In this document: positions 35,569-45,898 of the stretch, piece by piece | Layout: each line of letters begins with the position of its first letter | Position numbering within the stretch: position 1 is the stretch's first letter | Source: Streptomyces sp. 549 | Lineage (GTDB): Bacteria > Actinomycetota > Actinomycetes > Streptomycetales > Streptomycetaceae | Direction: 5' to 3' | Length of the DNA stretch: 64,000 nt | Assembly (NCBI RefSeq): GCF_030124175.1 | Contig: NZ_JASKMT010000008.1 | Location: 1 to 64,000, forward strand | Made by a program: the position numbers and the translations under genes | The notes under the pieces: model-generated | Databases searched by the model: none | What the model was told of the DNA's origin: nothing | What the model saw: the letters and a program-made list of their open reading frames with translations, nothing else

Positions 35569-36336
35569 ATGTCCGTTCCACCACGTGAAGGCGTCCCCGG
35601 CGCCGAGGGCACCCCCGCCGTGCCGTCCGCGCTGCTCGGCCGGCACCGCGACAACCACCGGCACCGGGACGTCAACGGCGGCTGGCTGCGGCCGACGGTG
35701 TTCGGTGCGATGGACGGCCTGGTCTCCAACACGGCGCTGATCGCCGGCGTCGCCGGGGGCTCGGTGGCGCCGGCCACCGTGGTGCTCACCGGCCTTGCGG
35801 GCCTGGCCGCCGGGGCCTTCTCCATGGCGGCGGGGGAGTACACCTCGGTCGCCTCGCAGCGGGAACTGGTCGAGGCGGAGCTGGAGGTCGAGCGCCGGGA
35901 GCTGGCCGGGCATCCCGAAGGCGAGCAGCGGGAGCTGGCCGACCGCTTCCGGGCGCGCGGCGTGGAGCCGGCGCTGGCCGACGCGGTCGCGGCGCAGCTG
36001 TCGCGGGACCCGGAGCAGGCGCTGGAGATCCACGCCCGGGAGGAGCTGGGCGTGGGGCCCGGCGACCTGCCCTCCCCGTTGGTGGCCGCCGTCTCCTCCT
36101 TCGCCGCCTTCGCCGTCGGCGCTTTCCTGCCGCTGATCCCCTACCTGCTGGGGTCCGTCGTGCTGTGGCACGCGGTGGCGCTGGCGCTGCTGGGGCTGTT
36201 CCTGTGCGGGGCCGTCGTGTCCAAGGTCACCGCCCGCTCCTGGTGGTACAGCGGGCTGCGGCAGTTCATCCTGGGGGGCACCGCCGCCGCGCTGACCTAC
36301 GGGCTGGGGACCGTCCTGGGTTCCGCGATCGGCTGA
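35569..36336 (+). CDS. VIT/CCC1-family metal transporter
   Basis: 255 aa. VIT1/CCC1/nodulin-21 proteins move iron or manganese across membranes. The family opening is clear: HRDVNGGWLRPTVFGAMDGL, then VSNTALIAGVAGG, with a second helix VVLTGLAGLAAGAFSMAAGEY. A cytoplasmic helical stretch (about 95-165) with many Glu residues (ELVEAELEVERRELAGHPEG) is the metal-binding region. Three C-terminal helices follow (AFAVGAFLPLIPYLL and onward). GGGAGG lies 10-15 nt before ATG35569. Confidence 0.9.
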   Translation: MSVPPREGVPGAEGTPAVPSALLGRHRDNHRHRDVNGGWLRPTVFGAMDGLVSNTALIAGVAGGSVAPATVVLTGLAGLAAGAFSMAAGEYTSVASQRELVEAELEVERRELAGHPEGEQRELADRFRARGVEPALADAVAAQLSRDPEQALEIHAREELGVGPGDLPSPLVAAVSSFAAFAVGAFLPLIPYLLGSVVLWHAVALALLGLFLCGAVVSKVTARSWWYSGLRQFILGGTAAALTYGLGTVLGSAIG

Positions 36337-36354
36337 CCGCGGTGGGTGACGGCG

Positions 36355-36381
36355 GTTACCGGAGGGTTTCAGTTCGGTTGC
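36355..36381 (-). promoter_or_regulatory. Putative GlnR-type box upstream of gltB (three elements)
   Basis: On the minus strand GCAAC, GAAAC and GTAAC follow one another with exactly 6 bp between each (36381-36377, 36370-36366, 36359-36355). The nitrogen regulator GlnR of Streptomyces recognises gTnAC-n6-GaAAC units. Two elements fit fully and the first has one mismatch. It lies 252 bp upstream of the gltB ATG and just after the VIT stop, so its effect on gltB is uncertain. Confidence 0.5.
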
Positions 36382-36547
36382 CACGGGGCAGAAGCGGAAA
36401 ACGCCACGGGCAACGAAGCCCGACAGGCGCCCGGGTACCGAGCGGCTTTGATCCCGTTTCGCTACCTTGTCTCTCCGTCGCCCGACACCCGCTCGGGTGT
36501 CCGCATGATGGACTTCGCTATCCAGTTCTCGGGAAGCTACCCATCAT

Positions 36548-36563
36548 GTAACCTGCACGAAAA
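36548..36563 (+). promoter_or_regulatory. Second GlnR-like element overlapping a possible gltB -10
   Basis: GTAAC-ctgcac-GAAAA matches gTnAC-n6-GaAAC with one mismatch. TAACCT (36549-36554), which fits TAnnnT, lies inside it, so binding here could block or set the gltB promoter. The predicted RNA start is about 70 nt before the gltB ATG. The surrounding 36540-36575 is distinctly AT-richer than the rest of the window. Confidence 0.45.
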
Positions 36564-36632
36564 TTTGTTCTGCAGAGGGCCAACGTCGTCCCTCGGCACT
36601 TGCACCTTGCCACGACGACGACGGGAGAGCCG

Positions 36633-39600
36633 ATGCGTGCTGCGTCTATGGCGGCCCACCCTGCCAAGCAGGGGTTGTACGACCCCCAGAACGAGCACGA
36701 CGCCTGTGGCGTCGGCTTCGTGGCCACCCTGACCGGCGAAGCGAGCCACCAGCTCGTGGAGCAGGCGCTGACCGTGCTGCGCAATCTCGAACACCGCGGC
36801 GCCACTGGTTCCGAGCCGGACTCCGGTGACGGCGCGGGCATCCTGCTGCAGGTTCCGGACGCCTTCCTGCGCGAGTCGGTCTCCTTCGAGCTGCCCGAGC
36901 CGGGCGCCTACGCCGTCGGCATCGCCTTCCTTCCCCCGAACGTCTCGGAGACCGAGCAGGCCGTCTCGCAGATCGAGACGCTGGCCGCCGAAGAGGGCCT
37001 GCGGGTGCTGGGCTGGCGTGAGGTGCCGGTCGCTCCCGAGCTGCTCGGCAACGGCGCCCGCACCACCATGCCCGCGTTCCGCCAGCTCTTCGTCGCCGAC
37101 GTCCCCGAGGCGGGCGCGGCGGCCCGGACCGGCATCGAGCTGGACCGCATCGCCTTCGTGCTGCGCAAGCGCGCCGAGCGGGAGGCGGCCACCTACTTCC
37201 CCTCGCTCTCCGCTCGCACCCTCGTCTACAAGGGCATGCTCACCACCGGGCAGCTGGAGCCCTTCTTCCCCGACCTGTCGGACCGCCGCCTGGCAAGCGC
37301 CGTGGCCCTCGTGCACTCGCGCTTCTCGACCAACACGTTCCCCAGCTGGCCGCTCGCACACCCCTACCGCTTCGTCGCCCACAACGGTGAGATCAACACC
37401 GTCAAGGGCAACCGGAACTGGATGCGGGCCCGCGAGTCGCAGCTCGCCACCGAGCTGTTCGGCAAGGGCGACCTGGAGCGCATCTTCCCCGTCTGCACCC
37501 CCGACGCCTCCGACTCCGCGTCCTTCGACGAGGTGCTGGAGCTGCTCCACCTGGGTGGCCGCTCGCTGCCGCACTCGGTGCTGATGATGGTGCCCGAGGC
37601 GTGGGAGAACCACGACTCGATGGACCCGGCCCGGCGTGCCTTCTACCAGTACCACTCCAACCTGATGGAGCCCTGGGACGGCCCGGCCTGCGTCACCTTC
37701 ACCGACGGTGTCCAGGTCGGCGCGGTCCTCGACCGCAACGGCCTGCGTCCCGGCCGGTACTGGGTGACCGACGACGGCCTCGTCGTGCTGGGCTCCGAGG
37801 TCGGCGTGCTCGACATCGACCCCGCCAAGGTCGTGCGCAAGGGACGCCTGCAGCCCGGCCGGATGTTCCTCGTGGACACCGCCGAGCACCGCATCATCGA
37901 GGACGACGAGATCAAGTCGGCCCTCGCCGCTGAGCTGCCCTACCAGGAGTGGCTGAACGCGGGCGTCACCGAGCTGGCCGAGCTGCCCGAGCGCGAGCAC
38001 ATCGTGCACACCCACGCCTCGGTCACCCGCCGCCAGCAGACATTCGGCTACACCGAGGAGGAGCTGCGCATCCTCGTCGCGCCGATGGCCAAGGCGGGCG
38101 CCGAGCCGATCGGCTCGATGGGCACCGACTCGCCGATCGCCGCGCTCTCCGACCGCCCCCGCCTGCTGTTCGACTACTTCACCCAGCTGTTCGCGCAGGT
38201 CACCAACCCGCCGCTGGACGCCATCCGGGAGGAGCTGGTCACCTCCCTGCACTCCTCGCTCGGACCGCAGGGCAACCTGCTGGAGCCCAGCGCGGCGGCC
38301 TGCCGCAGCGTCAACCTGCCGTTCCCGGTGATCGACAACGACGAGCTGGCGAAGCTCATCCACATCAACGCCGACGGCGACCGGCCCGGCATGACGTCCG
38401 CCACGCTGTCCGGCCTGTACCGGGTCGGTGGCGGCGGTGAGGCGCTGGCCGCCAGGATCACCGAGGTCTGCGCGGAGGTCGACGCGGCCATCGCCGGCGG
38501 CGCCCGCATGATCGTGCTGTCCGACCGGCACTCCGACGCCGAGCACGCGCCGATCCCGTCGCTGCTGCTCACCTCCTCGGTGCACCACCACCTCATCCGC
38601 ACCAAGCAGCGCAGCCAGGTGGGCCTGCTGGTGGAGGCCGGCGACGTGCGCGAGGTCCACCACGTCGCGCTGCTCATCGGCTACGGCGCCGCCGCGGTCA
38701 ACCCGTACCTGGCGATGGAGTCCGTCGAGGACCTGGTCCGCGCGGGCACGTTCCTGCCCGCCGACACCGACCCGGAAGCGGCCATCCGCAACCTGATCAA
38801 GGCACTCGGCAAGGGCGTGCTGAAGGTGATGTCCAAGATGGGCATCTCCACCGTCGCCTCCTACCGCGGCGCGCAGGTCTTCGAGGCCGTCGGCCTGGAG
38901 CAGTCCTTCGTGGACACCTACTTCCACGGCACCGCCACCAAGATCGGCGGCGCCGGCCTCGACGTGGTCGCCAGGGAGGTCGCCGCCCGGCACGCCAAGG
39001 CGTACCCGGCCACCGGCATCGCCTCCGCCCACCGCAAGCTGGACATCGGCGGCGAGTACCAGTGGCGCCGCGAGGGCGAGCCGCACCTGTTCGACCCGGA
39101 CACGGTGTTCCGCCTCCAGCACTCCACCCGCGAGCGCCGCTACGACATCTTCAAGCAGTACACCGAGCGCGTCGACGAGCAGTCGCAGCGCCTGATGACG
39201 CTGCGCGGCCTGTTCCGGTTCAAGGACGGCGAGCGGCAGCCCATCCCGATCGAAGAGGTCGAGTCGGTCTCGGAGATCGTCAAGCGCTTCTCCACCGGCG
39301 CGATGAGCTACGGCTCCATCTCGCAGGAGGCGCACGAGACGCTCGCCATCGCCATGAACCAGCTGGGCGGCAAGTCCAACACCGGTGAGGGCGGTGAGGA
39401 CCCCGAGCGGCTCTACGACCCGGCGCGGCGGTCCTCCATCAAGCAGGTCGCCTCCGGCCGCTTCGGCGTGACCAGCGAGTACCTGGTCAACGCGGACGAC
39501 ATCCAGATCAAGATGGCCCAGGGCGCCAAGCCCGGCGAGGGCGGCCAGCTGCCCGGCCACAAGGTGTACCCGTGGGTGGCGAAGACGCGGCACTCCACTC

Positions 39601-41213
39601 CCGGCGTCGGCCTGATCTCGCCGCCGCCGCACCACGACATCTACTCGATCGAGGACCTCGCCCAGCTCATCCACGACCTGAAGAACGCCAACCCCAAGGC
39701 GCGCATCCACGTCAAGCTGGTGTCCGAGGTCGGCGTCGGCACCGTCGCGGCGGGCGTGTCCAAGGCGCACGCCGACGTGGTGCTGATCTCCGGCCACGAC
39801 GGCGGCACCGGCGCCTCGCCGCTGACCTCGCTCAAGCACGCGGGCGGCCCGTGGGAGCTGGGGCTTGCCGAGACGCAGCAGACCCTGCTGCTCAACGGAC
39901 TGCGCGACCGCATCGTGGTGCAGACCGACGGCCAGCTCAAGACCGGCCGCGACGTGGTCATCGCCGCACTGCTGGGCGCCGAGGAGTTCGGTTTCGCGAC
40001 CGCGCCGCTCGTCGTCTCCGGCTGCGTCATGATGCGCGTGTGCCACCTGGACACCTGCCCGGTCGGCATCGCCACGCAGAACCCGGTGCTGCGCGAGCGG
40101 TTCAGCGGCAAGGCCGAGTACGTCGTCAACTTCTTCCAGTTCGTCGCCGAGGAGGTCCGCGAGATCCTCGCCGAACTGGGCTTCCGGACGCTGGACGAGG
40201 CCGTCGGCCGCGTCGAGGTGCTGGACACCTCGCGGGCGGTGGACCACTGGAAGGCGCAGGGCCTGGACCTCGCGCCGCTGCTGCACCTGCCCGAGCTGCC
40301 CGAAGGCGCCGTCCGGCACCAGGTGACCGAGCAGGACCACGGCCTCGCCAAGGCGCTCGACAACCAGCTGATCAAGCTGGCCGCCGACGCGCTCGCCGCG
40401 GACAGCGTCGAGGACGCCCGCCCGGTGCGCGCCCAGGTCGCGATCCGCAACATCAACCGGACCGTCGGCACCATGCTGGGGCACGAGGTGACCCGGAAGT
40501 TCGGTGGTGCCGGGCTGCCCGACGACACCATCGACATCACCTTCACCGGCTCCGCGGGCCAGTCGTTCGGCGCGTTCGTGCCGCGCGGCATCACCCTGCG
40601 GCTGGAGGGCGACGCCAACGACTACGTCGGCAAGGGCCTCTCCGGCGGCCGGATCGTGGTCCGCCCGGACCGCAGCGCCGACCACCTGGCGGAGTACTCC
40701 ACCATCGCCGGCAACACCCTCGCCTACGGCGCGACCGGCGGCGAGATGTTCCTGCGCGGCCGGGTCGGCGAGCGGTTCTGCGTCCGCAACTCCGGTGCGA
40801 CGGTCGTCTCCGAGGGCGTGGGCGACCACGGCTGCGAGTACATGACCGGCGGCCGGGCGGTCGTGCTCGGGGAGACGGGCCGCAACTTCGCCGCGGGAAT
40901 GTCGGGCGGCGTCGCGTACGTCATCGACCTCGACCCGGACAACGTCAACCGCGAACTGGCCTCGGCCGTCTGCAAGCTCGACGCCGACGACCAGCAGTGG
41001 CTGCACGACGCCGTGCGCCGCCACCACGAGGAGACCGGTTCGACCGTCGCCAAGGCACTGCTCGCCGACTGGGGGGCCGCGCTGCCCCGCTTCAGCAAGG
41101 TCGTGCCGGCCACCTACCAGGCAGTGCTCGCCGCCAAGGACGCCGCCGAGCGAGCCGGACTCAGCGAGTCCGAGACCCACGAGAAGATGATGGAGGCGGC
41201 GACCAATGGCTGA
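36633..41213 (+). CDS. gltB: Glutamate synthase large subunit
   Basis: 1526 aa. With GltD it converts glutamine and 2-oxoglutarate to two glutamates using NADPH. The N-terminal glutaminase begins after a 24-residue propeptide at [12 protein letters not shown], with the nucleophile Cys25. The central domain and the FMN-binding synthase domain carry [30 protein letters not shown], and the 3Fe-4S cysteines in [19 protein letters not shown] near 1132-1150. The C-terminal GXGXG domain has [11 protein letters not shown] and [23 protein letters not shown]36633 has GGGAG 6 nt upstream, and the earlier in-frame ATG at 36600 does not. It overlaps gltD by 8 bp. Confidence 0.97.
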   Translation: MRAASMAAHPAKQGLYDPQNEHDACGVGFVATLTGEASHQLVEQALTVLRNLEHRGATGSEPDSGDGAGILLQVPDAFLRESVSFELPEPGAYAVGIAFLPPNVSETEQAVSQIETLAAEEGLRVLGWREVPVAPELLGNGARTTMPAFRQLFVADVPEAGAAARTGIELDRIAFVLRKRAEREAATYFPSLSARTLVYKGMLTTGQLEPFFPDLSDRRLASAVALVHSRFSTNTFPSWPLAHPYRFVAHNGEINTVKGNRNWMRARESQLATELFGKGDLERIFPVCTPDASDSASFDEVLELLHLGGRSLPHSVLMMVPEAWENHDSMDPARRAFYQYHSNLMEPWDGPACVTFTDGVQVGAVLDRNGLRPGRYWVTDDGLVVLGSEVGVLDIDPAKVVRKGRLQPGRMFLVDTAEHRIIEDDEIKSALAAELPYQEWLNAGVTELAELPEREHIVHTHASVTRRQQTFGYTEEELRILVAPMAKAGAEPIGSMGTDSPIAALSDRPRLLFDYFTQLFAQVTNPPLDAIREELVTSLHSSLGPQGNLLEPSAAACRSVNLPFPVIDNDELAKLIHINADGDRPGMTSATLSGLYRVGGGGEALAARITEVCAEVDAAIAGGARMIVLSDRHSDAEHAPIPSLLLTSSVHHHLIRTKQRSQVGLLVEAGDVREVHHVALLIGYGAAAVNPYLAMESVEDLVRAGTFLPADTDPEAAIRNLIKALGKGVLKVMSKMGISTVASYRGAQVFEAVGLEQSFVDTYFHGTATKIGGAGLDVVAREVAARHAKAYPATGIASAHRKLDIGGEYQWRREGEPHLFDPDTVFRLQHSTRERRYDIFKQYTERVDEQSQRLMTLRGLFRFKDGERQPIPIEEVESVSEIVKRFSTGAMSYGSISQEAHETLAIAMNQLGGKSNTGEGGEDPERLYDPARRSSIKQVASGRFGVTSEYLVNADDIQIKMAQGAKPGEGGQLPGHKVYPWVAKTRHSTPGVGLISPPPHHDIYSIEDLAQLIHDLKNANPKARIHVKLVSEVGVGTVAAGVSKAHADVVLISGHDGGTGASPLTSLKHAGGPWELGLAETQQTLLLNGLRDRIVVQTDGQLKTGRDVVIAALLGAEEFGFATAPLVVSGCVMMRVCHLDTCPVGIATQNPVLRERFSGKAEYVVNFFQFVAEEVREILAELGFRTLDEAVGRVEVLDTSRAVDHWKAQGLDLAPLLHLPELPEGAVRHQVTEQDHGLAKALDNQLIKLAADALAADSVEDARPVRAQVAIRNINRTVGTMLGHEVTRKFGGAGLPDDTIDITFTGSAGQSFGAFVPRGITLRLEGDANDYVGKGLSGGRIVVRPDRSADHLAEYSTIAGNTLAYGATGGEMFLRGRVGERFCVRNSGATVVSEGVGDHGCEYMTGGRAVVLGETGRNFAAGMSGGVAYVIDLDPDNVNRELASAVCKLDADDQQWLHDAVRRHHEETGSTVAKALLADWGAALPRFSKVVPATYQAVLAAKDAAERAGLSESETHEKMMEAATNG

Positions 41214-42666
41214 CCCCAAGGGCTTCCTTACCACCGGCCGTGAGGTCGCGCCGACGCGACCGGTCGAAGAGCGGGTCAAGGACTGGAACGAGGTCTACGT
41301 TCCCGGCGCGCTGCTGCCGATCATCAGCAAGCAGGCCGGCCGCTGCATGGACTGCGGCATCCCGTTCTGCCACAACGGCTGTCCGCTGGGCAACCTCATC
41401 CCCGAGTGGAACGACTACGCCTACCGCGAGGACTGGCGGGCCGCCAGCGAGCGGCTGCACGCGACGAACAACTTCCCCGAGTTCACCGGGCGGCTGTGCC
41501 CGGCGCCGTGCGAGTCGGCGTGTGTGCTGGGCATCAACCAGCCGGCGGTGACCATCAAGAACGTCGAGGTCACCATCATCGACAAGGCGTGGGACACCGG
41601 GGACGTCACGCCGCAGCCGCCGGAGCGGCTGTCGGGCAAGACGGTCGCGGTGATCGGCTCCGGCCCCGCCGGGCTGGCCGCCGCCCAGCAGCTCACCCGG
41701 GCCGGCCACACCGTGGCCGTGTACGAGCGGGCCGACCGGGTCGGCGGGCTGCTGCGGTACGGTATTCCCGAGTTCAAGATGGAGAAGCGCCACATCAACC
41801 GCCGCATCGAGCAGATGCGCGCGGAGGGCACCAAGTTCCGCACCGGCGTCGAGGTCGGCCGGGACGTGGACGCGGCGAAGCTGCGCAAGCGCTACGACGC
41901 GGTGGTCATCGCCGCCGGCTCCACCACGGCCCGGGACCTGCCGGTCCCCGGCCGGGAGCTGAACGGCGTGATGCAGGCGATGGAGTACCTGCCGCTGGCC
42001 AACAAGGTGCAGGAGGGCGACTACGTCACGTCGCCGGTCTCCGCCGAGGGCAAGCACGTCGTGGTCATCGGCGGCGGCGACACCGGCGCGGACTGCGTGG
42101 GCACCGCGCACCGCCAGGGCGCCGCGTCCGTGACGCAGCTGGAGATCATGCCCCGGCCCGGCGAGGAGCGGAACGCCAACCAGCCCTGGCCGACGTTCCC
42201 CATGCTCTACAAGGTCACCTCCGCGCACGAGGAGGGCGGCGAGCGGGTCTACTCCGTCTCCACCACCCACTTCGAGGGCGACGAGGACGGCAACGTCCAG
42301 TGGCTGCACCTCGTCGAGGTCGAGTTCGCCGGCGGCAAGCTGGAGCAGAAGCCCGGCACCGAGCGGCGCATCCCGGCCCAGCTGGTGACGCTCGCCATGG
42401 GCTTCACCGGCATCGACCGGGAGAACGGTCTGGTCGAGCAGTTCGGCCTTGAGATGGACGAGCGCGGCAACGTGGCCCGCGACGCGGACTACGCCACCAA
42501 CGTCGACGGCGTGTTCGTCGCCGGTGACGCCGGGCGCGGCCAGTCGCTGATCGTCTGGGCGATCGCCGAGGGCCGCTCCGCCGCCCGCGGCGTGGACCGC
42601 TTCCTGACGGGTGCCAGCGCGCTGCCCGCCCCGGTGAAGCCCACCGACCGGGCGCTGACCGTCTGA
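41206..42666 (+). CDS. gltD: Glutamate synthase small subunit
   Basis: 486-aa FAD/NADPH and iron-sulfur subunit feeding electrons to GltB. N-terminal 4Fe-4S motifs are [20 protein letters not shown] near 47-66 and [14 protein letters not shown] near 97-110. The FAD Rossmann motif is [15 protein letters not shown] near 149-163 and the NADPH motif [16 protein letters not shown] near 285-300. The C-terminus has [18 protein letters not shown]. It starts inside the end of gltB, so the subunits are made together. Confidence 0.97.
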   Translation: MADPKGFLTTGREVAPTRPVEERVKDWNEVYVPGALLPIISKQAGRCMDCGIPFCHNGCPLGNLIPEWNDYAYREDWRAASERLHATNNFPEFTGRLCPAPCESACVLGINQPAVTIKNVEVTIIDKAWDTGDVTPQPPERLSGKTVAVIGSGPAGLAAAQQLTRAGHTVAVYERADRVGGLLRYGIPEFKMEKRHINRRIEQMRAEGTKFRTGVEVGRDVDAAKLRKRYDAVVIAAGSTTARDLPVPGRELNGVMQAMEYLPLANKVQEGDYVTSPVSAEGKHVVVIGGGDTGADCVGTAHRQGAASVTQLEIMPRPGEERNANQPWPTFPMLYKVTSAHEEGGERVYSVSTTHFEGDEDGNVQWLHLVEVEFAGGKLEQKPGTERRIPAQLVTLAMGFTGIDRENGLVEQFGLEMDERGNVARDADYATNVDGVFVAGDAGRGQSLIVWAIAEGRSAARGVDRFLTGASALPAPVKPTDRALTV

Positions 42667-42728
42667 CCCCGGCCGGGCCCCGCCGACCCGGCCCCGCAGA
42701 TGTCCCGTACAACGGCGTACGGACAGCC

Positions 42729-42774
42729 GCCGCGGTGCCCGCCCTCACCCCCGACCGAGGGCGGGCACCGCGGC
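42729..42774 (+). terminator. Hairpin terminator after gltBD
   Basis: Perfect 18-bp inverted repeat (42729-42746 with 42757-42774) and 10-nt loop, 63 bp after the gltD stop. The longest perfect terminator stem in the window. Confidence 0.85.
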
Positions 42775-42893
42775 ACCTCCGCGTCCGGGCGCGGCTTGGC
42801 CCGGACGGCTCCAGACCCCTCGCGGGCGGCGGCCGGACCGGAACCGGAACGGGCGCGGCCGCGTCTCATCGGCACCCCACACAGGAGGCAACG

Positions 42894-43361
42894 ATGCGAC
42901 GAAGGACTACGGCGGTGGCCCTGGCGGCGGTCGCGGCACTGGCCGCCGGCGGGTGCGGCAGCAACAACCAGAGCGTGCGTTCGGACGGCTCACCGTCCGC
43001 TTCCGAGAAGCAGACCCGTTTCGACAAGCGGGCGGCGAAGATCGAGGCGGAGTGGCCCGAGGTCAGTGCCGTCTCCGGCCGTCCCGACGACATGCTGCCG
43101 CTGGAGGACGCAAGTCCGCCCGGCTCCGACGACACCACCTTCGAGGTGGCCGTCGGCCACGGGGCCTGCGACGAGGACTTCGGCGTGCACGTGAAGGAGT
43201 CCGAGGGCTACGTGGTCGTCGCCGGCTGGGCGAAGCCCAAGGACGTCGACTTCTGCACCGACCAGCTGCTCATCGACGACGTCGAGGTCGAGCTGGAGCA
43301 GCCGCTCGGCGACCGGACCGTGGTGGACGCCGCCACCGGCAAGGACCTGCTGGAGAAGTAG
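42894..43361 (+). CDS. Small secreted lipoprotein of unknown function
   Basis: 155 aa. An [20 protein letters not shown] signal peptide ends at the lipobox Cys21. The mature part is acidic, with two further cysteines (HGACDED and VDFCTDQ) that could pair. I do not recognise a domain. AGGAGG sits 5-6 nt before ATG42894. It stands alone between two hairpins, so it is probably transcribed by itself. Confidence 0.75.
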   Translation: MRRRTTAVALAAVAALAAGGCGSNNQSVRSDGSPSASEKQTRFDKRAAKIEAEWPEVSAVSGRPDDMLPLEDASPPGSDDTTFEVAVGHGACDEDFGVHVKESEGYVVVAGWAKPKDVDFCTDQLLIDDVEVELEQPLGDRTVVDAATGKDLLEK

Positions 43362-43408
43362 ACCCGCCTCACCGCACGGCCGTGCCCCTTACCCCCAGCC
43401 CGACCCGA

Positions 43409-43441
43409 CGGCCCGGAACCGCGACCCCGCGTTCCGGGCCG
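43409..43441 (+). terminator. Hairpin terminator after the lipoprotein gene
   Basis: Perfect 11-bp inverted repeat (43409-43419 with 43431-43441) with an 11-nt loop, 48 bp after the stop. Confidence 0.75.
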
Positions 43442-43443
43442 CC

Positions 43444-43488
43444 GTGCGTGGCCCGGCGGTGAGTGGTCCGGCCGTGAGTGGCCCGGCA
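43444..43488 (+). repeat. Three tandem 15-bp repeats
   Basis: Units 43444-43458, 43459-43473 and 43474-43488 share GTGAGTGGCCCGGCn with one or two differences each. They lie immediately after the terminator and about 165 bp before the sugar-transporter gene. They could be a binding-site array or slippage product. Confidence 0.7.
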
Positions 43489-43601
43489 GTGGGACGACGG
43501 TGCTGGAGTCTCCGCAGTAGGCCGATCCGTCAAAGCTCAACCCGACGGCGGCGCCGGTCCACGCCGAAGGGCCCCGCATGGCGCAAGGTGGAAGCGTCAC
43601 C

Positions 43602-43625
43602 GCGGGTGGCCAGGTGGTCACCCGC
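43602..43625. promoter_or_regulatory. 24-bp imperfect palindrome, likely operator of the sugar importer
   Basis: The 24 bases read the same on both strands at 20 positions: GCGGGTG and CACCCGC arms with CCA and TGG inside, and mismatches at positions 8, 12, 13 and 17. It ends 28 bp before the substrate-binding-protein ATG, the usual place for a repressor site. It is not a good match to the DasR site or to a classic LacI-type CGnnnnCG operator. Confidence 0.45.
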
Positions 43626-43653
43626 AGTCCGCACTGCGCTGAGGAGCCCGGCA

Positions 43654-44916
43654 ATGAGGAAGCGTGCCATCGCCGTCGGAGCGGTCCTGTCGCTCACCCT
43701 GACCGCCTGCGGCAGCGGCAGCTCCGCCGCCGGGGACGGCGCCCTCACCGTATGGATCATGGAGGGAACGAATCCGGACTCCGGGCCCTTCTTCCGGGAC
43801 GTCGGCAAGGAGTTCACCCGGCGCACCGGCGCCGATCTCAGGGTCCAGTACGTGCCGTGGCCCGACGCCCACGACAAGTTCACCAAGGCCATGGCCGGCG
43901 GCACCACACCCGACGTGGCGGAGATCGGCACCACCTGGACGGCGGAGTTCGCCGACGCCGGGGCGCTCGCCGACCTCACCGACGACGTGGAAGGCGCCGG
44001 ACTCGACGAGGACCTGGTCCCGGGGCTGCGTGAGGCCGGCACCCTCGACGGGCGGCTGTACGGCATGCCCTGGTACGCCGGGGTGCGGGCCCTGCTCTAC
44101 CGCAAGGACGTCTTCGACAAGCACGGCCTCGACGCCCCCGGGTCCTGGAAGGAACTGCGCGCGGTCGCGGCCCGGCTGAAGGCCGAGGAGCCGGACATGA
44201 TCCCGTTCCCGGTGGTCGGCGACAACGAGTACATCCTCGACTCGTTCATCTGGGGCGCCGGCGGCGACCTGGCCACCGAGAGCGGCGGCAGCTGGAAGGC
44301 CGCCGTCAACTCCGCCGACGCCGTCCGCGGCCTCTCCTTCTACACCGCCCTCGCCACGAAGGACGGCTTCTCACCCAAGGCGGCCCACACCTGGAACGAG
44401 GCCGACCTGGTCGACAACTTCCAGGCCGGCCGTGTCGCCATGACCGTCTCCGGCAGTTGGACGCCCGCCGCCATCACACAGCGCAGCCCGGAGATGGAGG
44501 GCAAGCTCGCCGCCGCGCCGATCCCCGGACCCGACGGCGGACTCAGCCCCTCCTTCCTCGGCGGCTCCCACCTGGGTGTTTTCCAGGAGAGCCCGCGCCG
44601 CGAACTCGCCTGGGAGTTCGTGGAACTGATGAGCAGCAGCCGGTTCGCCGCCCGGTGGGCCGAGCAGTCCGGATACTTCGCCGGCCGCCGGTCCCTGGTG
44701 GAGAAGGTGCGCGAGCAGGGCGACCCGCTGGTGGCGCCCTTCGCCCGGCAGATGACCGAGGCGGGCCGGACCGTGCCCGTCACCCCCGCCTACGGCGAGA
44801 TCCAGGGCAAGAAGACACTCGCCCAGATGCTGCAGTCAGTGCTCGCCGGGAAGCAGAGCGCGCAGCAGGCGGCCGACGCCGCCGCGGCCGACATGGACAA
44901 GTCCTTTGGCAACTGA
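43654..44916 (+). CDS. Sugar ABC transporter substrate-binding lipoprotein
   Basis: 420 aa. The signal peptide MRKRAIAVGAVLSLTLTACG has a lipobox LTAC (Cys19). The mature protein is a family 1 extracellular solute-binding protein: LTVWIMEGTNPD near 31-42, FTRRTGADLRVQYVPWPDAH, TPDVAEIGTTWTAEFADAGA near 86-105, GMPWYAGVRALLYRKDVF, and MTVSGSWTPAAI near 264-275. It delivers an oligosaccharide to the two CUT1 permeases that follow. GAGGAG lies 8 nt before ATG43654. Confidence 0.93.
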   Translation: MRKRAIAVGAVLSLTLTACGSGSSAAGDGALTVWIMEGTNPDSGPFFRDVGKEFTRRTGADLRVQYVPWPDAHDKFTKAMAGGTTPDVAEIGTTWTAEFADAGALADLTDDVEGAGLDEDLVPGLREAGTLDGRLYGMPWYAGVRALLYRKDVFDKHGLDAPGSWKELRAVAARLKAEEPDMIPFPVVGDNEYILDSFIWGAGGDLATESGGSWKAAVNSADAVRGLSFYTALATKDGFSPKAAHTWNEADLVDNFQAGRVAMTVSGSWTPAAITQRSPEMEGKLAAAPIPGPDGGLSPSFLGGSHLGVFQESPRRELAWEFVELMSSSRFAARWAEQSGYFAGRRSLVEKVREQGDPLVAPFARQMTEAGRTVPVTPAYGEIQGKKTLAQMLQSVLAGKQSAQQAADAAAADMDKSFGN

Positions 44917-45898
44917 GACCCCGCCCCACCCGTCCGCTGCCGCCGCCCCGGCCCGCCCCGTCCGTCCGCTGCCTCCTCCCGGCCCCGCCGCCCGCCGGGC
45001 CCACCGCAGGCGCCGCCAGCGGCCCTGGCTGCTGCTGGCCCCGGCGCTGCTGGCCGTCGCCGGGCTGCTGGTGTGGCCGCTGGCGCGGGTGGTGTGGATG
45101 TCCCTCCAGGACTACGGCCTGCGGGAGATCGTCAGCGGCACCAGCAACTACAACGGCCTGGCCAACTACCGCGAGATCCTCGGCCAGCCCTACCTGTGGA
45201 CCACCGTCCTGCCCAACACCGTGCTGTTCGCGGCGGCCTGCGTCTCCCTGACCGTCGTGCTCGGCACGCTGGTGGCGCTGCTCATGCAACGGCTCAGCCC
45301 GCTGTGGCGCACGGTGTGCGCAAGCGTGCTGATGATGGCCTGGGCCATGCCGGCCGTCACCGGCACGTACGTGTGGATCTGGTTGTTCGACCCGCTGAAC
45401 GGCGCCGTCGTGCAACTGCTCGGCGGCCTGGGCGCGGTGGACCCGGCCGACACCAACTGGTTCACCGGCCGGCTCTCCTTCTACGCCATCGCCACCCTCA
45501 ACGTGGTGCACCACAGCTTCCCGTTCGTGGCCGTCACCGTCTTCGCCGGGCTGCTCACCGTCCCCAGGGAACTGTACGAGGCGGCCATCGTCGACGGCGC
45601 GAACGCCTGGCAGCGCTTCTGGTCGATCACCGTGCCCGCCATCAAGCCGGTGTTCATGGTGGTGCTCATCCTGTCGACCATCTGGGACTTCAAGGTGTTC
45701 GTGCAGCTCTACCTGATGCCGGGCGGCAACGGCGCCAACCGGGACGTGCTCAACCTCGGTGTGTGGTCCTACGTGGAGTCCTTCGCCCAGCGCCAGTACG
45801 GCATGGGAGCCGCCGTCGCCGTGCTGCTGACGCTGCTGCTCCTGGCCGTCACCACCGTCTACATCCGCACGCTGTTCAAGGAGGGTGAGGAACTGTGA
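44906..45898 (+). CDS. Sugar ABC transporter permease 1 (CUT1)
   Basis: 330 aa with a Pro/Ala/Arg-rich start and six membrane helices (first PWLLLAPALLAVAGLLVWPL near 35-54). The cytoplasmic EAA loop that docks the ATPase is EAAIVDGANAWQRFWSITVP near 227-246. The start is a rare TTG at 44906 that overlaps the end of the binding-protein gene by 11 bp. No ATPase gene is nearby; in Streptomyces the shared ATPase MsiK energises many such importers, so that is the likely partner. Confidence 0.92.
   Translation: MATETPPHPSAAAAPARPVRPLPPPGPAARRAHRRRRQRPWLLLAPALLAVAGLLVWPLARVVWMSLQDYGLREIVSGTSNYNGLANYREILGQPYLWTTVLPNTVLFAAACVSLTVVLGTLVALLMQRLSPLWRTVCASVLMMAWAMPAVTGTYVWIWLFDPLNGAVVQLLGGLGAVDPADTNWFTGRLSFYAIATLNVVHHSFPFVAVTVFAGLLTVPRELYEAAIVDGANAWQRFWSITVPAIKPVFMVVLILSTIWDFKVFVQLYLMPGGNGANRDVLNLGVWSYVESFAQRQYGMGAAVAVLLTLLLLAVTTVYIRTLFKEGEEL

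Noticed and set aside
36537-41279. A 1580-codon open frame on the minus strand opposite gltB
   Set aside because: It is the antisense frame of a clear gltB gene; long false frames are expected in DNA with G/C-rich third codon positions. Its product is a low-complexity Val/Gly/Asp/His string with no domain.
43450-43640. DasR (dre) site before the sugar importer
   Set aside because: Only one half (AGTGGTC) matches; the second half of the 16-bp palindrome is wrong, so control by DasR is not supported.
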